From assembly GCA_028710525.1 (NCBI GenBank), contig JAQTTY010000005.1:1-64000 (forward strand): a DNA stretch of 64,000 bases, given 5' to 3'. The translations under genes and the position numbers were made by a program. This document shows positions 47,897-56,372 of the stretch, in pieces. This DNA comes from Gallionella sp. Its GTDB lineage: Bacteria > Pseudomonadota > Gammaproteobacteria > Burkholderiales > Gallionellaceae. The notes beneath the pieces were generated by a model. The model was not told where the DNA came from, did no database searches, and saw only the letters and a list, made by a program, of their open reading frames with translations. Positions within the stretch are counted from its first letter, which is position 1; each line of letters begins with the position of its first letter.

Positions 47897-48313
47897 ATGT
47901 ATCTCTGGATCAAAGCATTTCATATCATCGTCTTCACCAGCTGGTTCGCAGGCTTGTTCTATCTGCCGCGCATCTTCGTCAATCACGCGATGGCCACCGA
48001 GCCAGCTGAGATCGCGCGACTGAAGTTGATGGAAGGCAAACTGTATCGCTTTGTCACCCCCATCGCTTGGCTCACCATCGCCAGTGGACTGCTACTTTGG
48101 TATCAATTAGGTGCAGGCCTGGGCGGTTGGATACACGCTAAAGCCGCGCTGATCTTGGTGCTGTATGGCTACCACCACTACTGCGGCATGTTGGTGAAGA
48201 AATTTGCCGCCGATCAGAATATCCGCGACCACGTGTGGTACCGCTTCTTCAACGAGATCCCCGTACTGATCCTCTTGGTCGTGGTCATACTCGTTACCGT
48301 TAAACCGTTCTAA
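47897..48313 (+). CDS. hemJ: Protoporphyrinogen oxidase HemJ
   Basis: HemJ is the membrane enzyme that oxidises protoporphyrinogen IX to protoporphyrin IX in many bacteria without HemY or HemG. The 138-residue protein has four hydrophobic spans and the family motifs WIKAFHIIVFTSWFAGLFYLPRIFV with the conserved His, and HAKAALILVLYGYHHYCG. GGATCACTC just before the start follows the permease stop by 9 bp, so it may be in the ABC operon. Confidence 0.9.
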   Translation: MYLWIKAFHIIVFTSWFAGLFYLPRIFVNHAMATEPAEIARLKLMEGKLYRFVTPIAWLTIASGLLLWYQLGAGLGGWIHAKAALILVLYGYHHYCGMLVKKFAADQNIRDHVWYRFFNEIPVLILLVVVILVTVKPF

Positions 48314-48611
48314 GCACCACGTCGCTATATGAACCTCTCAAAATTTATTTTTTGGGATGGAGCGCTAGAAGCCGCGCATAACCAGCGACTTGCCAGCTGG
48401 CTGGCTTAGTCGAATGGCTAGTAGTTTCATCAGCGAATGACGCAGACATATCAGATTGATAGGCTAGGAATGAGCGACAACGGAGTTGCGGTGAGACTTA
48501 CCTTCAGGTTAGTCGGTGCCAAAAACGCGACGATGCGATACGCCCAAGTGCTTTAAGCAGGCAATCCGCAAAGCGGATGCTCGCAAACAATATATTTTTA
48601 GAGGTTCTCAG
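48314..48611. other. 298-bp gene-free gap with several inverted repeats
   Basis: No open frame of note is present. Perfect or near-perfect hairpins can be read on the plus strand: CAAC-GGA-GTTG (48478–48488), GACTTACCTTCAGGTTAGTC (48495–48514, one T·T mismatch), TGCTT-T-AAGCA (48549–48559) and ATCCGC-AAA-GCGGAT (48564–48578). None has a T-run. The run ends 33 bp before the RlmL-type start, so it could be a structured 5' leader or a small RNA. It matches no RNA family I recognise. Confidence 0.5.
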
Positions 48612-49769
48612 ATGCCAGATTTTTTTGCCCCCTGCCCGCGCGGCCTAGAAGTCATCCTCCACAGTGATCTGGAGGCGATGGGTGCACAGAAGGTCAAGTC
48701 CACCGAGGGTGGCGTGCATTTCTTTGGCGATTGGGAGCTGTGTTATCGCGCCAATCTGGAGAGCCGTGTCGCCAGCCGTATCTTGTGGCGCGTCTCAACT
48801 TCCAAGTACGCCAGCGAACAGGACATCTACCAAGCCGCATTCAAGATGCACTGGCAGAACTGGTTCGACGTTACCCATACCATACGCGTACATGTTACTG
48901 CGATACGCTGCCCGTTGAAGAGTCTGGAGTTCATCACGCTGCTGGTCAAAGATGCGATCTGCGACCGTTTCCGCGCGCACTGTAACGAACGCCCCAGCGT
49001 GGATACCCTGGAGCCGGATGTACGCATCCACACCTTCATCGAAGACGACCAGATGATGTTGTACGTCGACACCTCGGGCGATCCGCTGTTCAAACGCGGC
49101 GTGCGTATGCACACCAATATCGCACCGATACGCGAGAACCTCGCAGCTGGCATCCTACGTATGAGCGGCTGGCAACCCGGCACACCGTTACTCGACCCCA
49201 TGTGTGGTAGCGGCACTTTCCTCATCGAAGCAGTACAGATGGCGCTCAACATCCAGCCCGGTATCTCGCGCCGCTTTGCTTTCGAGAATCTGAAAAACTT
49301 TGATGCCCCCAAGTGGAAAGCCATGCGTGCAGCCGCGATTGCAGCGCAAGTCCCGCCCCATCCACTAGAAATCTACGGTAGTGACTTGTACGGCGATGCG
49401 CTCAAGACTGCGCTACGCAATCTGCAGGACGCAGGCTTGGATGAATGTGTGGAACTGAAGCAAGCCAATATCCTAGACATCTCCGCGCCGGCAGCATCTG
49501 GCGTGATGGTGGCGAATCTGCCCTATGGCGAGCGTATGGGTGAGTTGGATGAATTGGCGGCCTTGTATCCCAAGCTGGGCGATGCGCTGAAGAAGAACTT
49601 CGGTGGCTGGACCGCCTATCTGTTCACCGCTGACAAAGCCATCTTGAAGATGATGCGCTTATCACCGTCGCGTCGCACACCCTTATTCAACGGCGCAATC
49701 GAATGCCGTTTACTGCAGTACAAGATGGTGTCGGGCAGTAACCGCAAGGATGCGGTCAAGAAGGACTAA
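48612..49769 (+). CDS. rlmL: THUMP-domain 23S rRNA m2G methyltransferase (RlmL N-half type)
   Basis: The 385-residue protein has an N-terminal ferredoxin-like/THUMP part (PCPRGLEVILHSDLEAMG; THUMP ~60–160) and a C-terminal Rossmann methyltransferase with DPMCGSGTFLIEA (SAM site) and the catalytic ANLPYGERMG. This corresponds to the N-terminal half of E. coli RlmL, which makes m2G2445 in 23S rRNA; the m7G-forming C-terminal half is absent, as in many betaproteobacteria. Start 48612 (MPDFFAPCPRG) has GAGG 7 bases upstream; the frame extends to 48516 without conserved sequence. Confidence 0.88.
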   Translation: MPDFFAPCPRGLEVILHSDLEAMGAQKVKSTEGGVHFFGDWELCYRANLESRVASRILWRVSTSKYASEQDIYQAAFKMHWQNWFDVTHTIRVHVTAIRCPLKSLEFITLLVKDAICDRFRAHCNERPSVDTLEPDVRIHTFIEDDQMMLYVDTSGDPLFKRGVRMHTNIAPIRENLAAGILRMSGWQPGTPLLDPMCGSGTFLIEAVQMALNIQPGISRRFAFENLKNFDAPKWKAMRAAAIAAQVPPHPLEIYGSDLYGDALKTALRNLQDAGLDECVELKQANILDISAPAASGVMVANLPYGERMGELDELAALYPKLGDALKKNFGGWTAYLFTADKAILKMMRLSPSRRTPLFNGAIECRLLQYKMVSGSNRKDAVKKD

Positions 49770-50798
49770 CTATTCGGCGACCATGACGCAGTTGCGTCCG
49801 GCCTGTTTGGCGTGCGACATGGCGTGGTCAGCCTGATCCAGCAGTGCCTCAGCATCAGCCTGACTACCATAACTCGCGACACCTACACTTATTGTAATCG
49901 GGCGTAGTGACCAGACTGCCTGTTCGACCTTGAAACGTAGCCGCTCGGCGATGAACAAAGCCCCCTCGCTGTCTGTCTCGGGCAGCACGATAACAAACTC
50001 ATCCCCGCCATAGCGGGCGATAAAGTCCGGCTGTCGTGCATCACGCGAGATGATGGCCGCGACTTGTGCTAATACTTCGTCACCGGCGTGATGGCCATAT
50101 TTCTCGTTGTAGGATTTGATTTCATCGACATCCAGTAACAACACGCTCAATGGCTGTGAATATCGGAAGGCACGCTCCCATTCGTTGTTTAGACTCTGCT
50201 CTAAGGCACGTCGATTCTTTACCTTGGTCACTGGATCTATCAAGGTCTGCGCTCGCAGCGCCTGATTCACAGCCAGCAACTCCTGCTCTTTCTGCTGTAG
50301 CACGTGCACCGCCTTACGCAATTCCAGCAGCGCCATGACCTGTCTTGCCAGACTAGCTAGGGCTTCCTGCGCACCGACATCCAAGCCTCTGACTTGCGTA
50401 TCGATCACACATAAAGTGCCCAGCGCATCGCCCTTTTCGGTCAATAGGGGCACACCTGCGTAGAAGCGTATATACGGCTCACCCTGCACCAAGGGGTTAT
50501 CTGCAAACCTAGGGTCTTTGCTGGCATCACCAACGAGCAAGATACGCTCTGGTTGGAGCAAAGCATGTGCGCAGAATGAATCACGGCGAGGTGTTTCACT
50601 CGCAGTCAATCCGACCTTGGCTTTGAACCACTGACGCGACTCGTCGATAAGAGTGACAAGTGCAATTGGTGTGTCACAGACACGCGCGGCGAGCTTGACG
50701 ATATCGTCATAGCCCTGCTCCGGCAAGGTGTCCAAAATCTGATATTCGCTTAGGGCCTGTAGGCGTTCAACTTCGTTTTGGGGTTGCGCAGCTTCCAC
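49770..50798 (-). CDS. GAF–GGDEF diguanylate cyclase
   Basis: The 342-residue cytoplasmic protein has an N-terminal GAF domain (about residues 25–160: ERLQALSEYQILDTLPE..., FYAGVPLL, GTLCVIDT) and a C-terminal GGDEF domain (~185–340). The active motif GGDEF is at 264–268 and the inhibitory I-site RQPD at 255–258 is intact, so product-inhibited c-di-GMP synthesis is expected. It ends directly against the rlmL stop and lies 10 bp downstream of pilU on the same strand. Co-transcription with twitching-motility ATPases suggests a motility/adhesion role. Confidence 0.92.
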   Translation of the reverse strand: MEAAQPQNEVERLQALSEYQILDTLPEQGYDDIVKLAARVCDTPIALVTLIDESRQWFKAKVGLTASETPRRDSFCAHALLQPERILLVGDASKDPRFADNPLVQGEPYIRFYAGVPLLTEKGDALGTLCVIDTQVRGLDVGAQEALASLARQVMALLELRKAVHVLQQKEQELLAVNQALRAQTLIDPVTKVKNRRALEQSLNNEWERAFRYSQPLSVLLLDVDEIKSYNEKYGHHAGDEVLAQVAAIISRDARQPDFIARYGGDEFVIVLPETDSEGALFIAERLRFKVEQAVWSLRPITISVGVASYGSQADAEALLDQADHAMSHAKQAGRNCVMVAE

Positions 50799-50808
50799 GT
50801 CATTACAC

Positions 50809-51945
50809 TCAGGTCATACGTAGATGCTCGGTACCACTCATCACGTTACGATCCATATTGTTTTTGCTTTCCAGCTTGATACGCAGACGCAGGTCATTGA
50901 CCGAGTCAGCATTCTTGAGTGCCTCTTCGTAAGCGATGTTTCCTGCTTCGTAGAGATCGTATAACGCTTGATCGAAGGTCTGCATGCCCAGTTCGCGCGA
51001 CTTGCCCATCACAGTCTTGATGGAGTGCACTTCGCCCTTGAAGATCAAGTCTGAGATGAGCGGCGAATTAAGCATGATCTCCATCGCGGCGACACGTCCT
51101 TCGCCACTGCGGTTCGGTATCAGGCGTTGTGAGATCAGTGCTTTGGTATTCAGCGACAGATCCATCAGCAGTTGCTCGCGGCGTTCTTCTGGGAAGAAGT
51201 TGATGATGCGGTCCAGCGCTTGGTTCGCACTGTTGGCGTGCAAGGTTGCCATACACAAGTGACCGGTCTCAGCAAAGGCCACTGCATACTCCATAGTCTC
51301 ACGGTCACGTATCTCACCGATCAGAATGACATCCGGCGCCTGACGCAAAGTGTTCTTCAACGCAGCTTGCCAAGACTCTGTATCTACACCCACCTCGCGA
51401 TGGGTGATGATGCAATTCTTATGCTCGTGCACATATTCGACTGGATCTTCGATGGTGATGATGTGACCGAAACTGTTCTGATTACGGTGACCCAACATCG
51501 CAGCTAAGGTGGTGGACTTACCCGAACCAGTTGCACCGACCAGTATCACCAGTCCGCGTTTGGTCATCACGATGTCTTTCAACACATCTGGCATGCCCAA
51601 GTCGTCTAGATCTGGAATCTTGGTGGTGATGGTACGCAGCACCATACCGACGCGCTGCTGCTGCATGAAGACGTTGACACGGAAGCGGCCTATGCCAGGG
51701 GGGCTGATAGCAAAGTTACACTCGTGTGCCGTCTCGAACTCAGCAGCTTGCCTGTCGTTCATCAGACTGCGCGCCAATTCTTGGGTGTGCTGCGAAGTGA
51801 GTAGCTGGCTGGAAACAGGCGTCATCTTGCCATCGACCTTGAAAGCCGGAGGGAAACCCGCGGTGATGAACAGGTCGGATGCCTTGCGGCTCAACATACC
51901 GCGCAGCAGGTTGTGTACTAACTCGGTGGCCTGGTCTCTTTCCAT
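50809..51945 (-). CDS. pilU: Type IV pilus retraction ATPase PilU
   Basis: A 378-residue PilT-family ATPase with Walker A GATGSGKST, the Asp box IITIEDPVEYVH, Walker B ILIGEIRDRETM and His box GHLCMATLHA. The start RKASDLFITAGFPPAFKVDG and the longer C-terminal tail after LGMQTFDQALYDLY mark it as PilU rather than PilT. PilU supports PilT in pilus retraction in a PilT-dependent way. It lies 28 bp after pilT. Confidence 0.94.
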   Translation of the reverse strand: MERDQATELVHNLLRGMLSRKASDLFITAGFPPAFKVDGKMTPVSSQLLTSQHTQELARSLMNDRQAAEFETAHECNFAISPPGIGRFRVNVFMQQQRVGMVLRTITTKIPDLDDLGMPDVLKDIVMTKRGLVILVGATGSGKSTTLAAMLGHRNQNSFGHIITIEDPVEYVHEHKNCIITHREVGVDTESWQAALKNTLRQAPDVILIGEIRDRETMEYAVAFAETGHLCMATLHANSANQALDRIINFFPEERREQLLMDLSLNTKALISQRLIPNRSGEGRVAAMEIMLNSPLISDLIFKGEVHSIKTVMGKSRELGMQTFDQALYDLYEAGNIAYEEALKNADSVNDLRLRIKLESKNNMDRNVMSGTEHLRMT

Positions 51946-51973
51946 GATGACTCCCTAACTTTTCTGTGTGCTA

Positions 51974-53017
51974 TTAACCTGGGAACATGTCTTTGTTCAT
52001 CGCCTTGCCTCGTGCCTCGGCAGGCGAAATAGCACCGGTCTTAACCATGGTCGCCAAACACTGGTCCAGCGTCTGCATACCCAACCCTTGACCAGTCTGA
52101 ATGGCCGAATACATCTGCGGCACTTTGGCCTCGCGTATCAGGTTACGGATTGCCGGTGTACAGATCATGATCTCATGTGCTGCGACACGGCCCGTGCCAT
52201 CTTTGGTTTTAAGCAAGGCTTGCGAAATCACCGCGCGCAGTGACTCAGACAACATGGCACGCACCATCTCCTTTTCATCCGCAGGGAACACGTCAATGAT
52301 ACGGTCTATGGTTTTAGCCGCAGAGCTGGTGTGCAAAGTACCGAATACCAAGTGGCCTGTCTCGGCCGCAGTCATCGCCAAGCGTATGGTCTCAAGGTCG
52401 CGCATCTCACCAACCAAGATAACGTCTGGGTCTTCACGTAACGCTGAACGTAGCGCGTTATTGAACGACAGGGTATGCGGACCGACCTCACGCTGGTTGA
52501 TCAGCGACTTCTTACTCTCATGCACGAATTCGATCGGATCTTCCACGGTCAGGATATGGCCCATATCCTTTTCGTTGATGTAATTGACCATCGCCGCCAG
52601 TGTGGTGGACTTACCAGAACCGGTAGGACCGGTGACCAGCACAAGACCCCTTGGAAATTCGGAGATGTCGGTGAATATCTTAGGCGCCTTGAGATCTTCG
52701 AGCGTCAGCACCTTGGAAGGAATGGTACGCATGACCGCTGCAGCACCGCGCTGTTGCACGAAGGCGTTGACACGGAAACGAGCGAGATTGGGTATCTCAA
52801 ATGAGAAATCGACTTCCTTGTTCTCTTCGTAGAATTTGCGCTGGCCATCGTTCATGATGTCGTACACCATGGCGTGAACTTCCTTGTGCTCCATGGCCGG
52901 CAGGTTGATACGCCGCATATCCCCATGCACACGAATCATCGGTGGCAGGCCTGAGGAAAGATGTAAATCGGAAGCTTTGTTCTTAACGCCAAAAGCAAGC
53001 AGCTCGGTTATATCCAT
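51974..53017 (-). CDS. pilT: Type IV pilus retraction ATPase PilT
   Basis: PilT is the hexameric ATPase that powers pilus retraction and twitching. The 347-residue length is standard. Seen are LLAFGVKNKASDLHLSSGLPP, Walker A GPTGSGKST, ILTVEDPIEFVH, Walker B ILVGEMRDLETI, GHLVFGTLHTSSA and the PilT-specific AIRNLIRE motif near the C-terminus. AGGGAAG precedes the start. It is divergent from yggS with 68 bp between, the standard proteobacterial arrangement. Confidence 0.97.
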   Translation of the reverse strand: MDITELLAFGVKNKASDLHLSSGLPPMIRVHGDMRRINLPAMEHKEVHAMVYDIMNDGQRKFYEENKEVDFSFEIPNLARFRVNAFVQQRGAAAVMRTIPSKVLTLEDLKAPKIFTDISEFPRGLVLVTGPTGSGKSTTLAAMVNYINEKDMGHILTVEDPIEFVHESKKSLINQREVGPHTLSFNNALRSALREDPDVILVGEMRDLETIRLAMTAAETGHLVFGTLHTSSAAKTIDRIIDVFPADEKEMVRAMLSESLRAVISQALLKTKDGTGRVAAHEIMICTPAIRNLIREAKVPQMYSAIQTGQGLGMQTLDQCLATMVKTGAISPAEARGKAMNKDMFPG

Positions 53018-53085
53018 TATAATCTTCCCTGTTTTGTGAAGCGGCTAGACGCCGTGTAATTAAGATATCGGTGGCCCGTGGGATT

Positions 53086-53775
53086 ATGACAACAATCGCT
53101 TCTAACTTGCAAGCCATGCGCGCAGCTATTCATGAAGCAGCACATGCCGCCGGACGCGAAGATACAAACATCACACTGCTAGCAGTCAGCAAGAACTTCC
53201 CTGCGGAAGCAGTACGCTCAGCCTACCATGCTGGACAACATTTTTTTGCAGAAAATTATCTGCAAGAGGCGCTGGACAAGATGTCGGCATTACACGATCT
53301 GCCGCTGGAATGGCATTTCATCGGCCCGATACAGAGCAACAAGACACGCGCCATTGCGGAGAATTTTCCTTGGGTCCACAGCGTGGATAGATTAAAGGTG
53401 GCAGAGCGACTCTCGGCGCAGCGCCCTGAACACCTGCCAGCTTTGCAGGTCTGTCTGCAAGTTAACATCAGTGACGAGGATACTAAGAGCGGAGTCAGCA
53501 TCGCAGAGGCGCCACTAGTGGCGGCACAGATTGCACGTTTACCTAGATTAAAATTGCGTGGGCTGATGGCCGTACCTGCGCCCACTGATGACATACATAC
53601 ACAACGCGGGGCGTTCGCGACTTTGCGCGAACTCTTACAGAATTTGAACCAGCAAGGCTTGCAACTGGATACCTTATCCATGGGCATGTCACAAGATTTT
53701 GCAGCTGCGATCATGGAGGGTGCAACCATGATACGTATAGGCACAGCCATATTTGGCAATAGAACTTACTCTTAG
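53086..53775 (+). CDS. yggS: YggS-family PLP homeostasis protein
   Basis: A 229-residue alanine-racemase-fold protein that binds PLP without known catalysis and affects vitamin B6 and amino-acid balance. Seen are LLAVSKNFPAEAVRSAY with the PLP Lys, FAENYLQEA, LEWHFIGPIQSNKTR, VNISDEDTKSGV and a late LSMGMSQDFAAAIMEGATMIRIG phosphate-binding loop. ATG 53086 is preferred over an in-frame GTG at 53071. proC follows after 13 bp. Confidence 0.95.
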   Translation: MTTIASNLQAMRAAIHEAAHAAGREDTNITLLAVSKNFPAEAVRSAYHAGQHFFAENYLQEALDKMSALHDLPLEWHFIGPIQSNKTRAIAENFPWVHSVDRLKVAERLSAQRPEHLPALQVCLQVNISDEDTKSGVSIAEAPLVAAQIARLPRLKLRGLMAVPAPTDDIHTQRGAFATLRELLQNLNQQGLQLDTLSMGMSQDFAAAIMEGATMIRIGTAIFGNRTYS

Positions 53776-53788
53776 AGGATAGTAGACC

Positions 53789-54598
53789 ATGAAGATCTGT
53801 TTCGTAGGCGGTGGCAATATGGCTACCGCATTGATAGGCGGCATGCTCGGACGCGGTTATAACGCCAGCCAGATACGCGTCGTAGAAATCAATGAAGAGA
53901 ACCGTACGCGCATCCATGAAGCCTACGCAGTACGCGCCGTTGAGGATATCGCATCCGGTATCGCTGGCAGCAACATCATCGTGCTCGCCGTCAAACCACA
54001 GCAGTTGCATGAGGTCGCCACACAGCTCGCACCGCTACTCAAAGGACAGTTGTTAATCTCCATCGCGGCGGGGATACGGGCCTGCGATCTGGCACGCTGG
54101 GCCAACACCAATAACGTGGTGCGCGCTATGCCCAACACACCCGCACTGACACGCTGCGGCATGACAGGTTTGTATGCTATGTCTGAAGTCAAGCAAGCAC
54201 AATGTGAGCAAGCTCAAAGCATACTTTCCGCCGTGGGCAAAGTGCTGTGGATGGATAACGAGGAGAAGCTGGATGCTGTCACCGCTATCTCAGGTAGCGG
54301 TCCAGCATATGTGTTCTATTTCATTGAAGCGATGCAGGCCGCCGGTGTGGCGCTAGGATTGGATGCCGACGATGCCCGCATGCTGAGCCTAGAAACATTT
54401 TTGGGTGCAAGCAAACTGGCCGAAACGAGCCCCGAAGATGTCAGCGTATTGCGTCAGCGCGTTACATCCAAGAATGGTACGACAGAACGTGCGCTGCTCA
54501 GCTTGGATGCCAACCAAGTAGCCCTACATATCGTTACGGCTGCACAAGCTGCAGCTGATCGCTCACGTGAAATGGGCGACGAACTGGGCGCGGCATGA
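53789..54598 (+). CDS. proC: Pyrroline-5-carboxylate reductase ProC
   Basis: ProC makes proline from pyrroline-5-carboxylate with NAD(P)H. The 269-residue protein has the Rossmann start ICFVGGGNMATALIGGML, VLAVKPQQ, RAMPNTPALTRCGMTG and the signature AISGSGPAYVFYFIEAM. It shares 4 bp with yggT, as commonly seen in the yggS–proC–yggT–yggU cluster. Confidence 0.97.
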   Translation: MKICFVGGGNMATALIGGMLGRGYNASQIRVVEINEENRTRIHEAYAVRAVEDIASGIAGSNIIVLAVKPQQLHEVATQLAPLLKGQLLISIAAGIRACDLARWANTNNVVRAMPNTPALTRCGMTGLYAMSEVKQAQCEQAQSILSAVGKVLWMDNEEKLDAVTAISGSGPAYVFYFIEAMQAAGVALGLDADDARMLSLETFLGASKLAETSPEDVSVLRQRVTSKNGTTERALLSLDANQVALHIVTAAQAAADRSREMGDELGAA

Positions 54599-55155
54599 TA
54601 GCCGCTAATATCCTGCGATTCTTTCTCGATGTATTTGTCCAAGGCTATGCAGCCGTCCTTTTTCTGCGCTTCATACTGCAATGGCTACGCGCACCCATGC
54701 GCAATCCTGTGGGCGAGATGGTGATGGCATTGACCAACTTCATCGTACTGCGAACGCGTCGTTATATACCCTCGGCATGGCAATTGGACAGTGCTTCTTT
54801 GCTGCTCGCACTGCTTTGTGAGATGGTCTATCTGGCAGGCTTGTTGTGGCTACAAGGCTTCCAATTTTCTCTGCCTGCCTTGCTCGTTTGGAGCATGGTC
54901 AAACTACTTATCATGGGCGTATACATCCTGATAGGCGCACTTCTCATACAAGCGGTGTTGTCTTGGGTGAATCCACACACGCCTATCGGGCCAGTGCTGA
55001 ATGCCATGACGCATCGTTTTGTGCATCCAATACGCAGGTTCGTTCCCTTGATGGGTAACATCGACTTCTCAACGCTGATCCTGTTGGTGATCTGTCAGCT
55101 GATCTTGCTCGCACCGCTGGCGTTATTGGAATCCTGGGCAGTTAGTCTGCTGTGA
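54595..55155 (+). CDS. yggT: YggT family membrane protein
   Basis: A 186-residue protein made of two YggT repeats, each with paired hydrophobic spans: FLDVFVQGYAAVLFLRFILQW with NPVGEMVMALTNFIVLRTRRYIP, then LIGALLIQAVLSWVNPH with GPVLNAMTHRFVHPIRRFVP. The family is widespread and implicated in osmotic tolerance; the mechanism is unknown. It is coupled to proC and yggU by 4-bp overlaps. Confidence 0.92.
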   Translation: MIAANILRFFLDVFVQGYAAVLFLRFILQWLRAPMRNPVGEMVMALTNFIVLRTRRYIPSAWQLDSASLLLALLCEMVYLAGLLWLQGFQFSLPALLVWSMVKLLIMGVYILIGALLIQAVLSWVNPHTPIGPVLNAMTHRFVHPIRRFVPLMGNIDFSTLILLVICQLILLAPLALLESWAVSLL

Positions 55156-55445
55156 TGTCCCCGCTCTGGTTCCGTATCCACAATGAGGTCATCACCCTGA
55201 CCTTGCACGTGCAACCGGGTGCGAAACGGACCGAGGTAGTCGGACTACATGGCGAGGCCTTAAAGGTGAAGTTGGCTGCGCCTCCAGTAGAAGGCAAGGC
55301 CAACGAAGCCTTGTTACGATATCTCGCTGACTTCTTCTCTGTGCCCTTGCGTCAGGTCGAACTCAAGCAGGGCGGCCAATCACGCCACAAAGTCATCGTC
55401 ATCACCGGCAGTACGATCGATCCTCTGTCTCTGTTACCACAATAA
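55152..55445 (+). CDS. yggU: YggU/DUF167 family protein
   Basis: A 97-residue protein with the DUF167 pattern: LTLHVQPGAKRTEVVGLHGEALKVKLAAPPVEGKANEALLRYLA and VELKQGGQSRHKVIVITG. The function is unknown. It closes the yggS operon, followed 2 bp on by a terminator. Confidence 0.93.
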   Translation: MMSPLWFRIHNEVITLTLHVQPGAKRTEVVGLHGEALKVKLAAPPVEGKANEALLRYLADFFSVPLRQVELKQGGQSRHKVIVITGSTIDPLSLLPQ

Positions 55446-55447
55446 AA

Positions 55448-55470
55448 AGCCGGCTTGCGCCGGCTCTTTT
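55448..55470. terminator. Intrinsic terminator after yggU
   Basis: The stem AGCCGGC / GCCGGCT with loop TTGC is followed by CTTTTATTT on the plus strand and preceded by AAAAA, so it may also serve the converging carbonic anhydrase gene. Confidence 0.88.
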
Positions 55471-55492
55471 ATTTCAGACTTGCAGCTATGCT

Positions 55493-56275
55493 TTACTCTA
55501 AGACTGGACGAGCATTTGTCGCCTGGATAGGACGATTATTGTGATGGTGCATCAGGTGCATGAAGTTCTCGATTTGCTCACGAGATGCTGTCACGGGCTT
55601 CTTCAATACCAACCAAGTCACGCCTTCTGTGCAAGGAGGAGTGGTCAGCGAACCATTGAAGCGGTAGTAAGCCTTATCGGCAGGCATGATGTCAGTGCCT
55701 AACACGTTGTCCTTCAACGCCACTTTCTCGCCAGCGTTCTCAGGCATTGCTTTCCATGCCTTGGTCAGACCGGGGTTTGCTGCGCCTTCGTCGAACATCA
55801 CTGCTACGACTGCCAAGTTGCCGTTTGCATCAGCGTGTACGAAATGGATCTCCATGGCGTAGTTCTTGCCATTGATCTGGTTTTCGCTAGGTGCATGCGC
55901 GTGGAACTGCTTTAAAGAGTAGCTGTGACCATTTAGCGCCATTTCGCTGCCCTGAGCAAAGTTCACTTGGATAGTGTGGCCGTTGTTCAAGATGGTGTCG
56001 CCACCAGCCTTGTAGTTGAATGCCAATGGCTTCAGATCAGCATCAACAAAGTCAGTCAAATTGATAGGGGACTGGTTCTTGCCACTTGAGCAGGTGCTAA
56101 ATTGCGCTTCCATATCGCCCCAATGTGAGGGGCCCTCGGTACCATCATAGGACCAATGTGCATGATGTTCTGTGGCAGGCGCTGCTGCTGCATGATGGTC
56201 GGCGTGATCTGCGGCGAATACGGTGGCAGACAGAAAGACCGCAGCAACCGCTGCGGTAATTTGCTTCTTGTACAT
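55493..56275 (-). CDS. Periplasmic alpha-carbonic anhydrase
   Basis: This zinc enzyme interconverts CO2 and bicarbonate. The 260-residue product has a signal peptide (residues ~1–21, ATVFA-AD), then a His-rich stretch (ADHADHHAA...TEHHAH, 22–40). The alpha-CA fold follows, with SYDGTEGPSHWGDM, NQSPINLTD, the zinc ligands His125, His127 (QFHAHAPSE) and His144 (EIHFVH), and SLTTPPCTEGVTW. Cys62 and the Cys in PPCTEG probably form the usual disulfide. Start 56275 has GGGAGAG upstream; the frame to 56344 is leader. It fits carbon supply in an autotroph. Confidence 0.95.
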   Translation of the reverse strand: MYKKQITAAVAAVFLSATVFAADHADHHAAAAPATEHHAHWSYDGTEGPSHWGDMEAQFSTCSSGKNQSPINLTDFVDADLKPLAFNYKAGGDTILNNGHTIQVNFAQGSEMALNGHSYSLKQFHAHAPSENQINGKNYAMEIHFVHADANGNLAVVAVMFDEGAANPGLTKAWKAMPENAGEKVALKDNVLGTDIMPADKAYYRFNGSLTTPPCTEGVTWLVLKKPVTASREQIENFMHLMHHHNNRPIQATNARPVLE

Positions 56276-56372
56276 AAACTCTCCCTGAGCTTGATTAAAA
56301 GGATGCGCCCTTTGTTTTTTTGGGTCGCACTTAGAGTTTAGCAAGATATCCCCACCCTGTGGCGGGTAATTC

